From Roseicyclus marinus (GTDB lineage: Bacteria > Pseudomonadota > Alphaproteobacteria > Rhodobacterales > Rhodobacteraceae), in contig NZ_JASJOF010000001.1 of NCBI RefSeq assembly GCF_030163795.1, forward strand, positions 477,582 to 541,581: a stretch of DNA of 64,000 nt. The letters run 5' to 3'. The translations under genes and the position numbers were made by a program. Of the stretch, positions 34,812-44,111 are shown piece by piece. How positions within the stretch are numbered: position 1 is the first letter of the stretch; each line of letters begins with the position of its first letter. The notes beneath the pieces are model-generated. The model did no database searches. It saw only the letters and a program-made list of their open reading frames with translations, and was not told where the DNA came from.

Positions 34812-37258
34812 GGTGCCGCGCCTCGCGCCCGGTCGACAGCCGCCAGAACCGCCTCCGCCGTCGCCGGGGCCTGAAGGTCCGGATAATGCGGCCCGCAGGC
34901 CGCGCAGGCATCCGACAGCGCCATCAGGACAGAGATGCCCAGCATGAAGGGCGGCTCTCCCACCGCTTTCGAGCGATAGATCGTCTCGGCCCGGTTCGGC
35001 TGGTCCCAAAGCGCCACGTTGAACACGGGCGGCCGGTCCGAACAGGCCGGGATCTTGTAGGTCGAAGGCGCATGGGTCCTGAGCCGTCCCTTGCCGTCCC
35101 AGACCAGTTCCTCGGTCGTGAGCCAGCCCGCGCCCTGGACAAAGCCCCCCTCCACCTGCCCGATATCGAGCGCGGGGTTCAGGCTTGCGCCTGCGTCATG
35201 CACGATGTCGGTGCGCAGGATGCGGTTCTCGCCAGTCAGCGTGTCGATCACCACTTCCGAACAGGCCGCGCCATAGGCGAAATAAAAGAATGGCCGTCCT
35301 TTCCCCGCGATCCGGTCCCATTGCAGATCGGGCGTGCGGTAAAACCCCGTCGCCGACAGACTGACGCGCGCCATGTAGGCGCGCTTGACCGCGTCCTCGA
35401 AGGGCATCTCCGCGCCATTTGCCCGGACCATTCCGTCTTCGAAAACGATCTCCGCCGCCCCGGCCTGCAACTCCGGCGCGACGACGGCTGCGATCCGCCC
35501 CCGGATCTCGTCGCAGGCAGCCTTGACGGCCATCCCGTTCAGATCCGACCCGGACGAGGCCGCCGTGGCGCTCGTGTTGGGCACTTTCCCCGTATCTGTC
35601 GCCGTGATCCTGACCCTGTCCATCCCGAGGCCGAACCGGCTTGCCGCCACCTGCGCCACTTTCTGGAACAATCCCTGTCCCATCTCGGTGCCGCCATGGT
35701 TCATCTGGATCGACCCGTCCTGGTAGACATGGACGAGCGCGCCCGCCTGGTTCAGATGCGTCAACGTGAAGGAGATGCCGAATTTCACCGGCGTCAGCGC
35801 GATGCCGCGTTTGAGTACGGGATTGGCGGCATTCCAGTTCGCGATGGCCGCACGCCGGCCGGCATAATCGCAGCTTGCCGCCAGACGGTCGGTCAGCCCA
35901 TGCAGGATGAAATCCTCGACCTTCATCCCATATGGCGTCAGCCCGTCGCGCGCGGGCACCGGCACCGGCGAATGCGCCCCACCGTAGCGCTGGCTGCCCC
36001 CCGCGCTCTGCGGCACAGCCACGGCCCCGCGCCCCGCCAGATCGGCGGTGTCGAGCGGCCCCCGCTTCATCTTGGCAGGAAAACTCCCGCCGGAGGCTTC
36101 CGCACTCTCCGCCTGCGCCTCGGCATAATAATTCACCCGCCGCACCTCCAGCGGGTCACGGCCGAGCGCATGGGCGACATGGTCCATGACCCGTTCGATC
36201 CCCACCATCCCTTGCGGTCCGCCAAAGCCGCGAAAGGCGGTGGCGCTCTGGTGATTGGTCTTCAGCCGGTGCGAGGTGATGCGGCAGGCAGGCAGGTCAT
36301 AGGCATTGTCGGCATGCAGCATGGCCCGGTCGGCCACCGGCAGCGACAGGTCCATCGACCAGCCGCAGCGCAGCGCATGGGTGAAATCCACCCCCAGAAC
36401 CCGCCCTTCATCGTCGAAGCCAACCCGGTACTCGACGCGGATGTCGTGGCGTTTCCCGGTTATGGTGAAATCATCGTCGCGGTCATAGCGCATCGTCACC
36501 GCCCGCCCGGTGCGCGCCGCGACCAGCGCGCAGGCGATGGCCAACGCATTGCCTTGGCTTTCCTTCCCGCCGAAACCGCCGCCCATCCGCCGCACCTCGA
36601 CACGCACGGCATGCATGGGCAGGCCCAGCGCATCGGCGACCTTGTGCTGGATCTCCGTCGGATGCTGGGTCGAGGCATGGACGATCATGTCCCCGCCTTC
36701 CTGCGGCAGGGCGAGGGCGGCTTGCCCTTCGAGGTAGAAATGCTCCTGCCCGCCGACCTCGATCTGGCCTTGGATCACATGGGGCGCGCCCGCCAGCGCG
36801 GCCTCCACATCGCCCTTGGCATAGATGCGTGGCCCATCCTCGAAACGGGAATTGGCCGCCAGCGCCTCCTCGACGGTCAGAATGGGGGGTTCCTCGATCA
36901 GGTCGAGCTTTGCCCGGCGCACCGCCTTGCGGGCCGCCAGATGGCTCTCGGCAGCGACAAGGAACAGGGGTTGGCCCGCGTAATGGATGTCGCCATCGGA
37001 CAAAAGCGGCTCGTCATGGGCCGAAGGGGAGCAATCGGGGATGACCTCGAAATCCGTCCCTGCCAGCACCAGCGCGACCCCCGGCGCGTCGCGCACCGCG
37101 TCGAGGTCCATCGCGGCGATGCGCCCCTTGGCGATAGGCGACAGTCCAAAGGCGATGTGCAGACAGCCTGCAGGCACCGGGATGTCGTCGATGTAGCGCG
37201 CCTGTCCCGTGACATGGAGAGGGGCGGCATCATGGGGCAGCGGTTTCGCGACGGTCAT
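34808..37258 (-). CDS. xdhB: xanthine dehydrogenase molybdopterin-binding subunit XdhB (carries an embedded repeat)
   Basis: The 816-residue subunit oxidises hypoxanthine and xanthine at the molybdenum cofactor. Family signatures are HVTGQARYIDDIPVPAGCLH at the start, RMGGGFGGKESQGNALAIAC, TAFRGFGGPQGMVGIERVMD, and KAVGEPPFMLGISVLMALSD near the end, which holds the catalytic Glu. Residues about 388-398 (GGSFPAKMKRG) are encoded by a copy of the CTTCATCTT repeat. Roughly 30 low-complexity residues follow (PLDTADLAGRGAVAVPQSAG ...) before the normal GLTPYGMKVEDFILHGL sequence resumes. That insert makes the protein longer than I expect for XdhB (near 775). Confidence 0.93.
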   Translation of the reverse strand: MTVAKPLPHDAAPLHVTGQARYIDDIPVPAGCLHIAFGLSPIAKGRIAAMDLDAVRDAPGVALVLAGTDFEVIPDCSPSAHDEPLLSDGDIHYAGQPLFLVAAESHLAARKAVRRAKLDLIEEPPILTVEEALAANSRFEDGPRIYAKGDVEAALAGAPHVIQGQIEVGGQEHFYLEGQAALALPQEGGDMIVHASTQHPTEIQHKVADALGLPMHAVRVEVRRMGGGFGGKESQGNALAIACALVAARTGRAVTMRYDRDDDFTITGKRHDIRVEYRVGFDDEGRVLGVDFTHALRCGWSMDLSLPVADRAMLHADNAYDLPACRITSHRLKTNHQSATAFRGFGGPQGMVGIERVMDHVAHALGRDPLEVRRVNYYAEAQAESAEASGGSFPAKMKRGPLDTADLAGRGAVAVPQSAGGSQRYGGAHSPVPVPARDGLTPYGMKVEDFILHGLTDRLAASCDYAGRRAAIANWNAANPVLKRGIALTPVKFGISFTLTHLNQAGALVHVYQDGSIQMNHGGTEMGQGLFQKVAQVAASRFGLGMDRVRITATDTGKVPNTSATAASSGSDLNGMAVKAACDEIRGRIAAVVAPELQAGAAEIVFEDGMVRANGAEMPFEDAVKRAYMARVSLSATGFYRTPDLQWDRIAGKGRPFFYFAYGAACSEVVIDTLTGENRILRTDIVHDAGASLNPALDIGQVEGGFVQGAGWLTTEELVWDGKGRLRTHAPSTYKIPACSDRPPVFNVALWDQPNRAETIYRSKAVGEPPFMLGISVLMALSDACAACGPHYPDLQAPATAEAVLAAVDRARGAAP
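36065..36100 (-). repeat. CTTCATCTT-core dispersed repeat, copy D, in frame inside xdhB
   Basis: On the coding (minus) strand GCCTCC, GGCGGGAGTTTTCCT and GCCAAGATGAAG align with the reverse complement of the intergenic copy at 43724-43757 (GCCTCC, CCCGGAGTTTTTTG, GCCAAGATGAAG). It encodes ASGGSFPAKMK without a frameshift. Confidence 0.7.
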
Positions 37259-37280
37259 GCGCAAACCTCCGGTTTGATGC

Positions 37281-38681
37281 TCATATCCGCACCTCCAACA
37301 CATTCGCCGCGGCACCCTGCGTCTCAAGGAAATATCGCATCAGCATCCCTTGGGCCGCGCGCAGCCTGTAGCTGGCCGAGGCGCGCATGTCCGACAATGG
37401 CATGAAATCCCGCTCGAATTCCCCCTGTGCTGTGCGGATGGTCGCCTCGTTCCAAGGCTGGCCAACCAGCGCCGCCTCCACATGGGACGCACGTTTCGGC
37501 GTTCCCGCCATGCCGCCAAAGGCGATGCGCGCCGTGGCGACCTTTCCCTCCGTCACGGTGATGCTGAACGCGCCGCAGACGGCGGAAATGTCCTGGTCAA
37601 AGCGTTTCGACAGCTTGTAGCAGGCCAGCCGGTCGGGCTGGACCGGGATCGACACGGCTTCCACGAATTCGCCGGGTTCGCGGTCCTGCTTGCCATAGTC
37701 GAGAAAGAAATCCTCCAGCGCCATCACCCGCCGTGCCGCGCCTTTGCGCAGGTGCAGGCTGGCTCCCAACGCGATCAGGGCGGGCGGACTGTCCCCGATG
37801 GGCGAACCGTTGGCGATATTGCCCCCGATGGTCGCCGCATTGCGCACCTGCACCGAGCCGTAGCGCCGGATCAGCTCGGCAAGGGAGGGGTGCCTGTCCG
37901 AGATGAACGCGCCCAACTCTGCTACACTGGTCATCGCCCCGATGTGGATTGTTTCGTCATCGGCAACAATCCCGCGCAGATCGGCGCATTGGTTCAGGAA
38001 GGCGACAGGCGAGAGGTCGCGCAAGCCCTTGGTCACCCAAAGCCCCACATCGGTCGCGCCCGCGATCAGCGTGGCGTCGGGGTGGGCTTCATACCATTCG
38101 GCCAGCTCGTCGGCAGTGGTGGGGCAGGCGGGGGGCACGCCCCCCGAAGTCCGTATTTGGGGGAAGATGAAGCCGGGGTCGGCCAAGGCTTTCGCATCCG
38201 CGCGCATCCAGTCGGGCACCGGTGCCCCCACCGCCGCTTCGGCGGCGCGGATGATCGGCGCATAGCCCGTGCAGCGGCACAGGTTGCCCGCAAGCTGGTC
38301 GTCGTGATCCTGTCGCCCGTTCAGATGCGCCACCGCCATCGAGACGACGAAGCCCGGAGTGCAGAATCCGCATTGCGACCCGTGATGGTCGATCATTGCC
38401 TGCTGCACCGGGTGCAGCGCGCCATCCGGACCCGCGATCCCCTCGACGGTGCGCACCGCGCGCCCGTCAAGCTGCGGCAGGAAGAGGATACAGGCATTGA
38501 GCGCGCGCGCCGTCCCGTCAGGGTCGGTCACCATGACGGTGCAGGCGCCGCAATCGCCCTCGTTGCAGCCTTCCTTGGTGCCCGTCAGCCGCTTTTCCTC
38601 GCGCAGCCAGTCGAGCAGCGTGGTGGTCGCGCCCGTATCCGCGACCTGAGGTTCCCCGTTCAGAAGAAACCTGGTTTCCAT
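37281..38681 (-). CDS. xdhA: xanthine dehydrogenase iron-sulfur/FAD subunit XdhA (carries an embedded repeat)
   Basis: The 466-residue subunit carries electrons from XdhB to NAD+. The 2Fe-2S domains show [12 protein letters not shown] with Cys39, 44, 47 and 64, and QCGFCTPG plus NLCRCTGY with Cys104, 107, 135 and 137. The FAD domain follows from [20 protein letters not shown] to the end ([20 protein letters not shown]). The interdomain linker at residues 170-185 ([16 protein letters not shown]) is encoded by a copy of the dispersed repeat. It is the first gene of the operon, with no regulator beside it. Confidence 0.94.
   Translation of the reverse strand: METRFLLNGEPQVADTGATTTLLDWLREEKRLTGTKEGCNEGDCGACTVMVTDPDGTARALNACILFLPQLDGRAVRTVEGIAGPDGALHPVQQAMIDHHGSQCGFCTPGFVVSMAVAHLNGRQDHDDQLAGNLCRCTGYAPIIRAAEAAVGAPVPDWMRADAKALADPGFIFPQIRTSGGVPPACPTTADELAEWYEAHPDATLIAGATDVGLWVTKGLRDLSPVAFLNQCADLRGIVADDETIHIGAMTSVAELGAFISDRHPSLAELIRRYGSVQVRNAATIGGNIANGSPIGDSPPALIALGASLHLRKGAARRVMALEDFFLDYGKQDREPGEFVEAVSIPVQPDRLACYKLSKRFDQDISAVCGAFSITVTEGKVATARIAFGGMAGTPKRASHVEAALVGQPWNEATIRTAQGEFERDFMPLSDMRASASYRLRAAQGMLMRYFLETQGAAANVLEVRI
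38130..38172 (-). repeat. CTTCATCTT-core dispersed repeat, copy E, in frame inside xdhA
   Basis: On the coding strand GGCTTCATCTTCCCCCAAAT, then ACGGACTTC, then the hairpin GGGGGGCGTGCCCCCC. The order matches the intergenic copies B and F: CTTCATCTT, an A-rich stretch, then a G-run/C-run palindrome. It lies in the linker between the iron-sulfur and FAD domains. Confidence 0.75.
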
Positions 38682-38910
38682 GTGATTTGCCCGCCGCGGT
38701 ACCTGTCCGGGGTGGTCATCCCGCGCTCGATGCGGCGTAGAGCGCGGCCCCGTTTCCCTGTTCGACCGGATAACAGCAAACCCGGCCTTGGCGCATATTG
38801 CAAGCCTTGCGCGGCGGCAGCCTGCCGTCACGCCCGATCTGTCGCATGTGTCCACAAGATACCGGGCCATGGCGCTGGAACGCCGCTATCCCTTGCGCTA
38901 GCCTGCGCTT

Positions 38911-41900
38911 ATGGCCGCCCCGCGATTCATCCATCTTCGCCTGCACACCGAGTATTCGTTGCTCGAAGGTGCAATGCGCGTGAAGAAACTGCCGGGCATG
39001 GTGGCCGAGGCGGGAATGCCCGCCGTCGCCGTCACCGACACGAACAACATGTTCTGCGCGCTCGAATTTTCGGAAACCGCCGCCAAGGCGGGGGTGCAGC
39101 CCATCCTCGGCTGCCAGATCGATGTCGAATATGACCCTGTCCGCCCCGGCGAACGCCCCGTGCCGCCCGCGGCCTTGGTTCTTCTGGTGCAGAACCGGCA
39201 GGGCTACGAAAACCTGATGAAGCTCAACTCCGCGCTTTACCTGCGCGGCGACGGCAGCCTGCCCCATGTCACGCTCGATGAACTGGCCGCCCATGGCGCG
39301 GGCCTGATCTGTCTGACGGGCGGGCCTGACGGCGCGCTCGGGCGGCTTTTGCAGACCGGCAACACCGCCAAGGCCGAGGCGCTTTTGACCCGGTTGGAGG
39401 CGATCTACGGCGACAGGCTTTACCTCGAATTGCAGCGCCATCCGGGCGAGGGCGGCCTGCCGCAGGCCGAACGCCTCACCGAACGTCCCACCATCGAACT
39501 GGCCTATGCCCGCGACCTGCCGCTGGTCGCCACCAATGACGTCTACTTTCCGAAGGCCAAGATGTTCGAGGCCCATGACGCGATGATCTGCATCGCCCAA
39601 GGCGCCTATGTCGACCAATCCGAGCCGCGCCGCCGCCTGACGCCCCAGCACCATTTCAAATCGCCCGAGGAAATGGCGGCGCTCTTTGCCGATCTGCCCG
39701 AGGCGCTGGAAAACACGGTCGAGATCGCGCGCCGCTGCGCCTATCGTGCGCGCACCCACCCCCCGATCCTGCCGCGCTTTGCCGAAGACGAGGTCGAGGA
39801 ATTGCGCCGTCAGTCCCGCGCGGGGCTGGAGGCGCGGCTGGCCGTCATCCCCCATGCCGCCCCGGTCGAGGAGTATCACAAGCGCCTCGATTTCGAACTG
39901 GGCATCATCGAGCGGATGGGGTTCCCCGGCTATTTCCTGATCGTGGCCGATTTCATCAAATGGGCCAAGGATCAGGATATTCCCGTGGGCCCCGGGCGCG
40001 GATCGGGCGCAGGCAGCCTTGTGGCCTATGCGCTGACGATCACCGACCTTGACCCCCTGCGCTACTCGCTTCTGTTCGAGCGCTTCCTGAACCCCGAGCG
40101 GGTGTCCATGCCCGACTTCGACATCGACTTCTGCATGGATCGCCGCGAAGAGGTGATCCGCTACGTGCAGGAAAAATACGGCCGCGACCGGGTGGGGCAG
40201 ATCATCACCTTCGGTGCGCTTTTGTCCAAGGCCGCCGTCCGCGACGTGGGCCGCGTGCTTCAGATGCCTTTTGGCCAGGTCGACCGCCTGTCCAAGATGA
40301 TCCCGGTCGAAGGCGTCAAGCCCGTCTCCATCACGCAGGCCGTGGCGCAGGAAGAACGCATCCGCGACGAGATGCGCGAAAGCGAGCAGGACAAGCGCGA
40401 GGGGCGCACGAACCCGGTCCGGCGCCTTTTCGACTATGCCGAACAGATCGAGGGGCTGCTCCGTAACGCCTCGACCCATGCCGCGGGCGTGGTCATCGGC
40501 GACCGCCCGCTCGATGAGCTTGTCCCCATCTACCGCGACCCACGCTCGGACATGCCCGCCACCCAGTTCAACATGAAATGGGTGGAACCCGCCGGTCTGG
40601 TGAAATTCGACTTCCTCGGCCTGAAAACCCTGACGGTCGTCCAGAACGCCATCGACCTCATCCATGCCTCGGGCCGCCAGCTGCACGAAGCCCCCGATGG
40701 CACCCGCCTCTACGACCCAGCACCGGGGGCGGAAAACCAGATCAACGCGATCCCCTTGGACGACGCGAAAACCTACGAGCTTTATGCCAGCGCCAAGACG
40801 GTCGCGGTCTTCCAGGTGGAAAGTTCGGGGATGATGGATGCGCTCCGGCGCATGAAACCCACCTGCATCGAGGATATCGTGGCGCTTGTGGCGCTCTACC
40901 GTCCCGGCCCGATGGAGAACATCCCGACCTATTGCGAGGTCAAGAACGGGCTCAGACCGCTCGAATCCATCCACCCCTCGATCGACCATATCCTCAAGGA
41001 AACCCAAGGGATCATCGTCTACCAGGAACAGGTGATGGAAATCGCCCAGGTCATGGCGGGCTACAGCCTTGGCGGGGCCGACCTCCTGCGCCGCGCCATG
41101 GGCAAGAAGATCGCCGAGGAAATGGCCAAGGAGCGGCCGAAGTTCATCGAAGGCGCGACCGCCAACGGCGTGAGCCATGAAAAAGCGGGCGAGGTGTTCG
41201 ACCTGCTCGAGAAATTCGCCAATTATGGCTTCAACAAATCCCACGCTGCCGCCTATGCGGTCGTCAGCTACCAGACCGCGTGGCTCAAGGCGAACCACCC
41301 GGTCGAATTCATGGCCGCCGTCATGAATTGCGATATCCACCTCACCGACAAGCTGGGCGTCTATCGGCAAGAGGTCGCGCGGCTGGGCATCGAGGTCATC
41401 GCGCCCTGCGTCAACCGCTCCGCCCCCACCTTCACCGTCGAGAACGGCAAGATCCTTTACGCGCTGGGCGCGCTCAAGAACGTGGGCGTCGACGCGATGC
41501 GCCTGATCCATGAGGCAAGAGGGGCAAAACCCTTCGTCTCGCTCTTCGATTTCGCCCGCCGCGTCGATCTCAAGCGCGTGGGCAAGCGCAGCCTCGAAAT
41601 GCTGGCCCGCGCGGGTGCCTTCGACACGCTCGACCGCAACCGCGCCCGCGTCTTTGCCGCGCTCGATGCGCTCACCGCATGGTCGGCGGCGGTCCATGAC
41701 GCGGCCGCCTCCAACCAGGTGAGCCTCTTCGGCGCGGCGGGCGAGGATTTGCCCGAACCCCGCCTGCCCGATCCCGACGATTGGCTCCCCGCCGAACGTC
41801 TGGCGGGCGAACACCAGGCCATCGGCTTTTACCTCTCCGGCCATCCGCTCGACGATTACCTCCCCGCGCTCCGCCGCAAGGGTGTCCAGACCTTGGCCGA

Positions 41901-42429
41901 GGTCGAACAAAAGGTGCAGGGCGGGGCCTTCGTCGCCAAGATGGCCGGCGCCGTTTCCTCGAAACAGGAACGCAAAAGCCAAAAGGGCAACCGCTTCGCC
42001 TTCGTCGCGCTCTCCGATCCCACCGGCCTTTACGAAGTCACCCTGTTCTCCGACGTTCTCGACGTGGCCCGCCCCCATCTCGAGACGGGCATGAACGTGA
42101 TCTTGCAGGTCGAGGCGACCTTCGAGGCCGATCAGCTGAAACTGCTGTGCCGCCGCGTCGAGCCCATCGACAGCGCCGTGGCTTCCGAGACCACCGGCCT
42201 GCGCGTCTTCGTCGAGGGGGAAACGGGCATCGCCTCCGTCCGCTCCCTTCTGACCCGCATGGCCCAAGAGGCGTCGCGCAGCGCGCGGGGGCCGATACAC
42301 CTGTGTCTCCTCCACCCCGACCTGCCCGGCGAGGTCGAGATGGTTCTGGGCGATGCCTTCCCCGTCTCCCCCCAGATCAAGGGCGCCCTGCGCTCCATGG
42401 AGGGCGTGGTGACCGTGGAAGAGGTCTGA
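38911..42429 (+). CDS. dnaE: DNA polymerase III alpha subunit
   Basis: The 1172-residue replicative polymerase begins with the PHP domain (FIHLRLHTEYSLLEGAMRVK). The catalytic core includes [20 protein letters not shown] and MPDFDIDFCMDRREEVIRYV with the active-site aspartates. VYQEQVMEIAQVMAGYSLGG and SHAAAYAVVSYQTAWLKANH are in the fingers region. A C-terminal OB-fold segment starts near FVAKMAGAVSSKQERKSQKG. The length is that of DnaE1, not the shorter error-prone DnaE2. Confidence 0.97.
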   Translation: MAAPRFIHLRLHTEYSLLEGAMRVKKLPGMVAEAGMPAVAVTDTNNMFCALEFSETAAKAGVQPILGCQIDVEYDPVRPGERPVPPAALVLLVQNRQGYENLMKLNSALYLRGDGSLPHVTLDELAAHGAGLICLTGGPDGALGRLLQTGNTAKAEALLTRLEAIYGDRLYLELQRHPGEGGLPQAERLTERPTIELAYARDLPLVATNDVYFPKAKMFEAHDAMICIAQGAYVDQSEPRRRLTPQHHFKSPEEMAALFADLPEALENTVEIARRCAYRARTHPPILPRFAEDEVEELRRQSRAGLEARLAVIPHAAPVEEYHKRLDFELGIIERMGFPGYFLIVADFIKWAKDQDIPVGPGRGSGAGSLVAYALTITDLDPLRYSLLFERFLNPERVSMPDFDIDFCMDRREEVIRYVQEKYGRDRVGQIITFGALLSKAAVRDVGRVLQMPFGQVDRLSKMIPVEGVKPVSITQAVAQEERIRDEMRESEQDKREGRTNPVRRLFDYAEQIEGLLRNASTHAAGVVIGDRPLDELVPIYRDPRSDMPATQFNMKWVEPAGLVKFDFLGLKTLTVVQNAIDLIHASGRQLHEAPDGTRLYDPAPGAENQINAIPLDDAKTYELYASAKTVAVFQVESSGMMDALRRMKPTCIEDIVALVALYRPGPMENIPTYCEVKNGLRPLESIHPSIDHILKETQGIIVYQEQVMEIAQVMAGYSLGGADLLRRAMGKKIAEEMAKERPKFIEGATANGVSHEKAGEVFDLLEKFANYGFNKSHAAAYAVVSYQTAWLKANHPVEFMAAVMNCDIHLTDKLGVYRQEVARLGIEVIAPCVNRSAPTFTVENGKILYALGALKNVGVDAMRLIHEARGAKPFVSLFDFARRVDLKRVGKRSLEMLARAGAFDTLDRNRARVFAALDALTAWSAAVHDAAASNQVSLFGAAGEDLPEPRLPDPDDWLPAERLAGEHQAIGFYLSGHPLDDYLPALRRKGVQTLAEVEQKVQGGAFVAKMAGAVSSKQERKSQKGNRFAFVALSDPTGLYEVTLFSDVLDVARPHLETGMNVILQVEATFEADQLKLLCRRVEPIDSAVASETTGLRVFVEGETGIASVRSLLTRMAQEASRSARGPIHLCLLHPDLPGEVEMVLGDAFPVSPQIKGALRSMEGVVTVEEV

Positions 42430-42486
42430 GCGAAAGCGCCACCTTTCCGCTTCCCTCCAAGAAACTTCCGCCCTAGCGTCGCGCCC

Positions 42487-43701
42487 ATGTCACCCCTCGA
42501 CAGTCGCGCCTCCTGGATCCGTCTTGCCCTCTCGCTGATGATCTCGCTCGTCGGCAATGTCGGCATGTGGGCGATCATCGTGATCTTGCCTGCCGTGCAG
42601 GCCGAATTCGGCACCGAACGGGCGGCCGCGTCGATCCCCTACACGCTCACCATGCTGGGCTTTGCCTTGGGCAATTTCGTGATCGGCCGCGCCGTTGACC
42701 GCTATGGCGTCGCCCGTTCGCTTGCCGCCTCGGCGCTTCTGATGGCCGCGGCCTATGCGGCGGCGGCGGCCTCTGCCAACATCGCGACGCTCTCGGCGCT
42801 GCAATTCCTGATCGGTTTCGGCACCGCCACCAGCTTCGGCCCCCTCATCGCCGATGTCAGCCAATGGTTTCTCAAACGCCGGGGCATCGCGGTGGCGATC
42901 ATCGCCTCGGGCAATTACCTTTCGGGTGCGATCTGGCCGCTCATCTTGGCCGATATCCTCGCAGGGCCCGGCTGGCGCACGGCCTATCTGGTCATCGCCG
43001 CCGCCACCCTCGCGCTCATGCTGCCCGCTACATGGCTCCTGCGCAAACCCTTGCCCGATGGCGCGCTGGCCGCCTCCGAGACCGCCGCCGCCGCCCGCGC
43101 CCGTGAAACGGGCCTCAGCCCCCGCACGCTCACGTGGCTTCTGGCGGCGGCAGGCATCGGGTGCTGCGTCGCCATGTCCATGCCGCAGGTCCATATCGTC
43201 GCCTATTGCACCGATCTGGGCTACGGCCCCGCCGTGGGGGCCGAGATGCTTTCGCTCATGCTTCTGGGCGGCGTCGCCTCGCGCCTTCTCTCCGGGGTGC
43301 TGGCCGATCGGCTGGGCGGGGTGATGACGCTCCTGATCGGCTCGACGCTCCAGATGCTCGCGCTGATGCTCTACCTGCCGACCACGGGCCTGACGTCGCT
43401 CTACCTCGTCTCGCTCATCTTCGGCCTGTCGCAAGGCGGCATCGTACCCAGCTACGCGATCATCGTCCGCGAATATCTCCCCGCGCGCGAGGCCGGCGCC
43501 CGCGTGGGCTTCGTCATCATGGCGACGATCCTCGGCATGGCGCTGGGCGGCTGGCTCTCGGGGCTGATCTATGACCTCACCGGCTCCTACCGCTGGGCCT
43601 TCCTCAACGGCATCGCCTTCAACGCCCTGAATGTCGGGATCATGCTGATGATCCTGATGCGCTCCCGCCCGCGCAGCCCCCGCATGGCCCAAGCCGCGTA
43701 A
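42487..43701 (+). CDS. MFS transporter
   Basis: The 404-residue protein has twelve hydrophobic segments and the major facilitator loop [20 protein letters not shown] (G-x-x-x-D-R-x-G-x-R pattern) after helix 2, echoed by [20 protein letters not shown] in the second half. It resembles oxalate/formate-antiporter-like carriers (OFA group), but the substrate is not determinable. It starts 57 bases after dnaE. Confidence 0.85.
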   Translation: MSPLDSRASWIRLALSLMISLVGNVGMWAIIVILPAVQAEFGTERAAASIPYTLTMLGFALGNFVIGRAVDRYGVARSLAASALLMAAAYAAAAASANIATLSALQFLIGFGTATSFGPLIADVSQWFLKRRGIAVAIIASGNYLSGAIWPLILADILAGPGWRTAYLVIAAATLALMLPATWLLRKPLPDGALAASETAAAARARETGLSPRTLTWLLAAAGIGCCVAMSMPQVHIVAYCTDLGYGPAVGAEMLSLMLLGGVASRLLSGVLADRLGGVMTLLIGSTLQMLALMLYLPTTGLTSLYLVSLIFGLSQGGIVPSYAIIVREYLPAREAGARVGFVIMATILGMALGGWLSGLIYDLTGSYRWAFLNGIAFNALNVGIMLMILMRSRPRSPRMAQAA

Positions 43702-43723
43702 CCCAAAAAAAGGTTAACGGCCC

Positions 43724-43780
43724 CCCTTCATCTTGGCCAAAAAACTCCGGGGGAGGCCGCAGGCCGGGGGCAGAGCCCCC
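43724..43780 (+). repeat. CTTCATCTT-core dispersed repeat, copy B (full intergenic form)
   Basis: CCCTTCATCTTGGCC, AAAAAACTCCGG, then GGCC-GCA-GGCC and the hairpin GGGGGC-AGA-GCCCCC. Its first 24 bases are the exact reverse complement of copy A. It fills the gap between the convergent MFS and slyX genes and may end both transcripts. Confidence 0.8.
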
Positions 43781-43793
43781 AGAAACAACCGCC

Positions 43794-43997
43794 TCACCAA
43801 TGCGGCGGCTTCTGATCAGCAAGCGGAATGGTCCCGCCCTGGTCCGCCTCGCGCTCGGCCTCCCGCATCATCAGCATCTCGACCCGCCGGGTCAGCCGCG
43901 CGATCTCGGCATCTTGCCGTGCGACCACCTCCGACAGATCCTCGGCCACCCGCTCCAGATGCGCCATCCGTTCTTCCAGTCTCGTGGCATCCGTCAT
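43794..43997 (-). CDS. slyX: SlyX family protein
   Basis: The 67-residue product [20 protein letters not shown] is a short coiled coil. It has the SlyX pattern: [20 protein letters not shown], then the family-typical C-terminus ending PPHW. The function of SlyX is unknown. It diverges from hisS. Confidence 0.88.
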   Translation of the reverse strand: MTDATRLEERMAHLERVAEDLSEVVARQDAEIARLTRRVEMLMMREAEREADQGGTIPLADQKPPHW

Positions 43998-44111
43998 GAC
44001 CGGCCCCTTCTGCGCCCAATTCCCCACAGGCCTTGCCCGCTCGCCGCCTTGCCGTCAACGCCCCCACGGGCTAGAGGGGGCGCGACCCCGATCAGAGGCT
44101 TGCCCGCAGCC

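Noticed and set aside
34886..37405. An 839-codon plus-strand frame opposite xdhB
   Set aside because: It is antisense to a gene with clear xanthine dehydrogenase motifs; the product is His/Arg/Gly-rich, as GC-rich shadows are.
38716..42315. A 1199-codon open frame on the minus strand across dnaE
   Set aside because: It is the antisense shadow of dnaE in GC-rich DNA. The plus strand carries all DnaE motifs, and the minus product has no family-like features.
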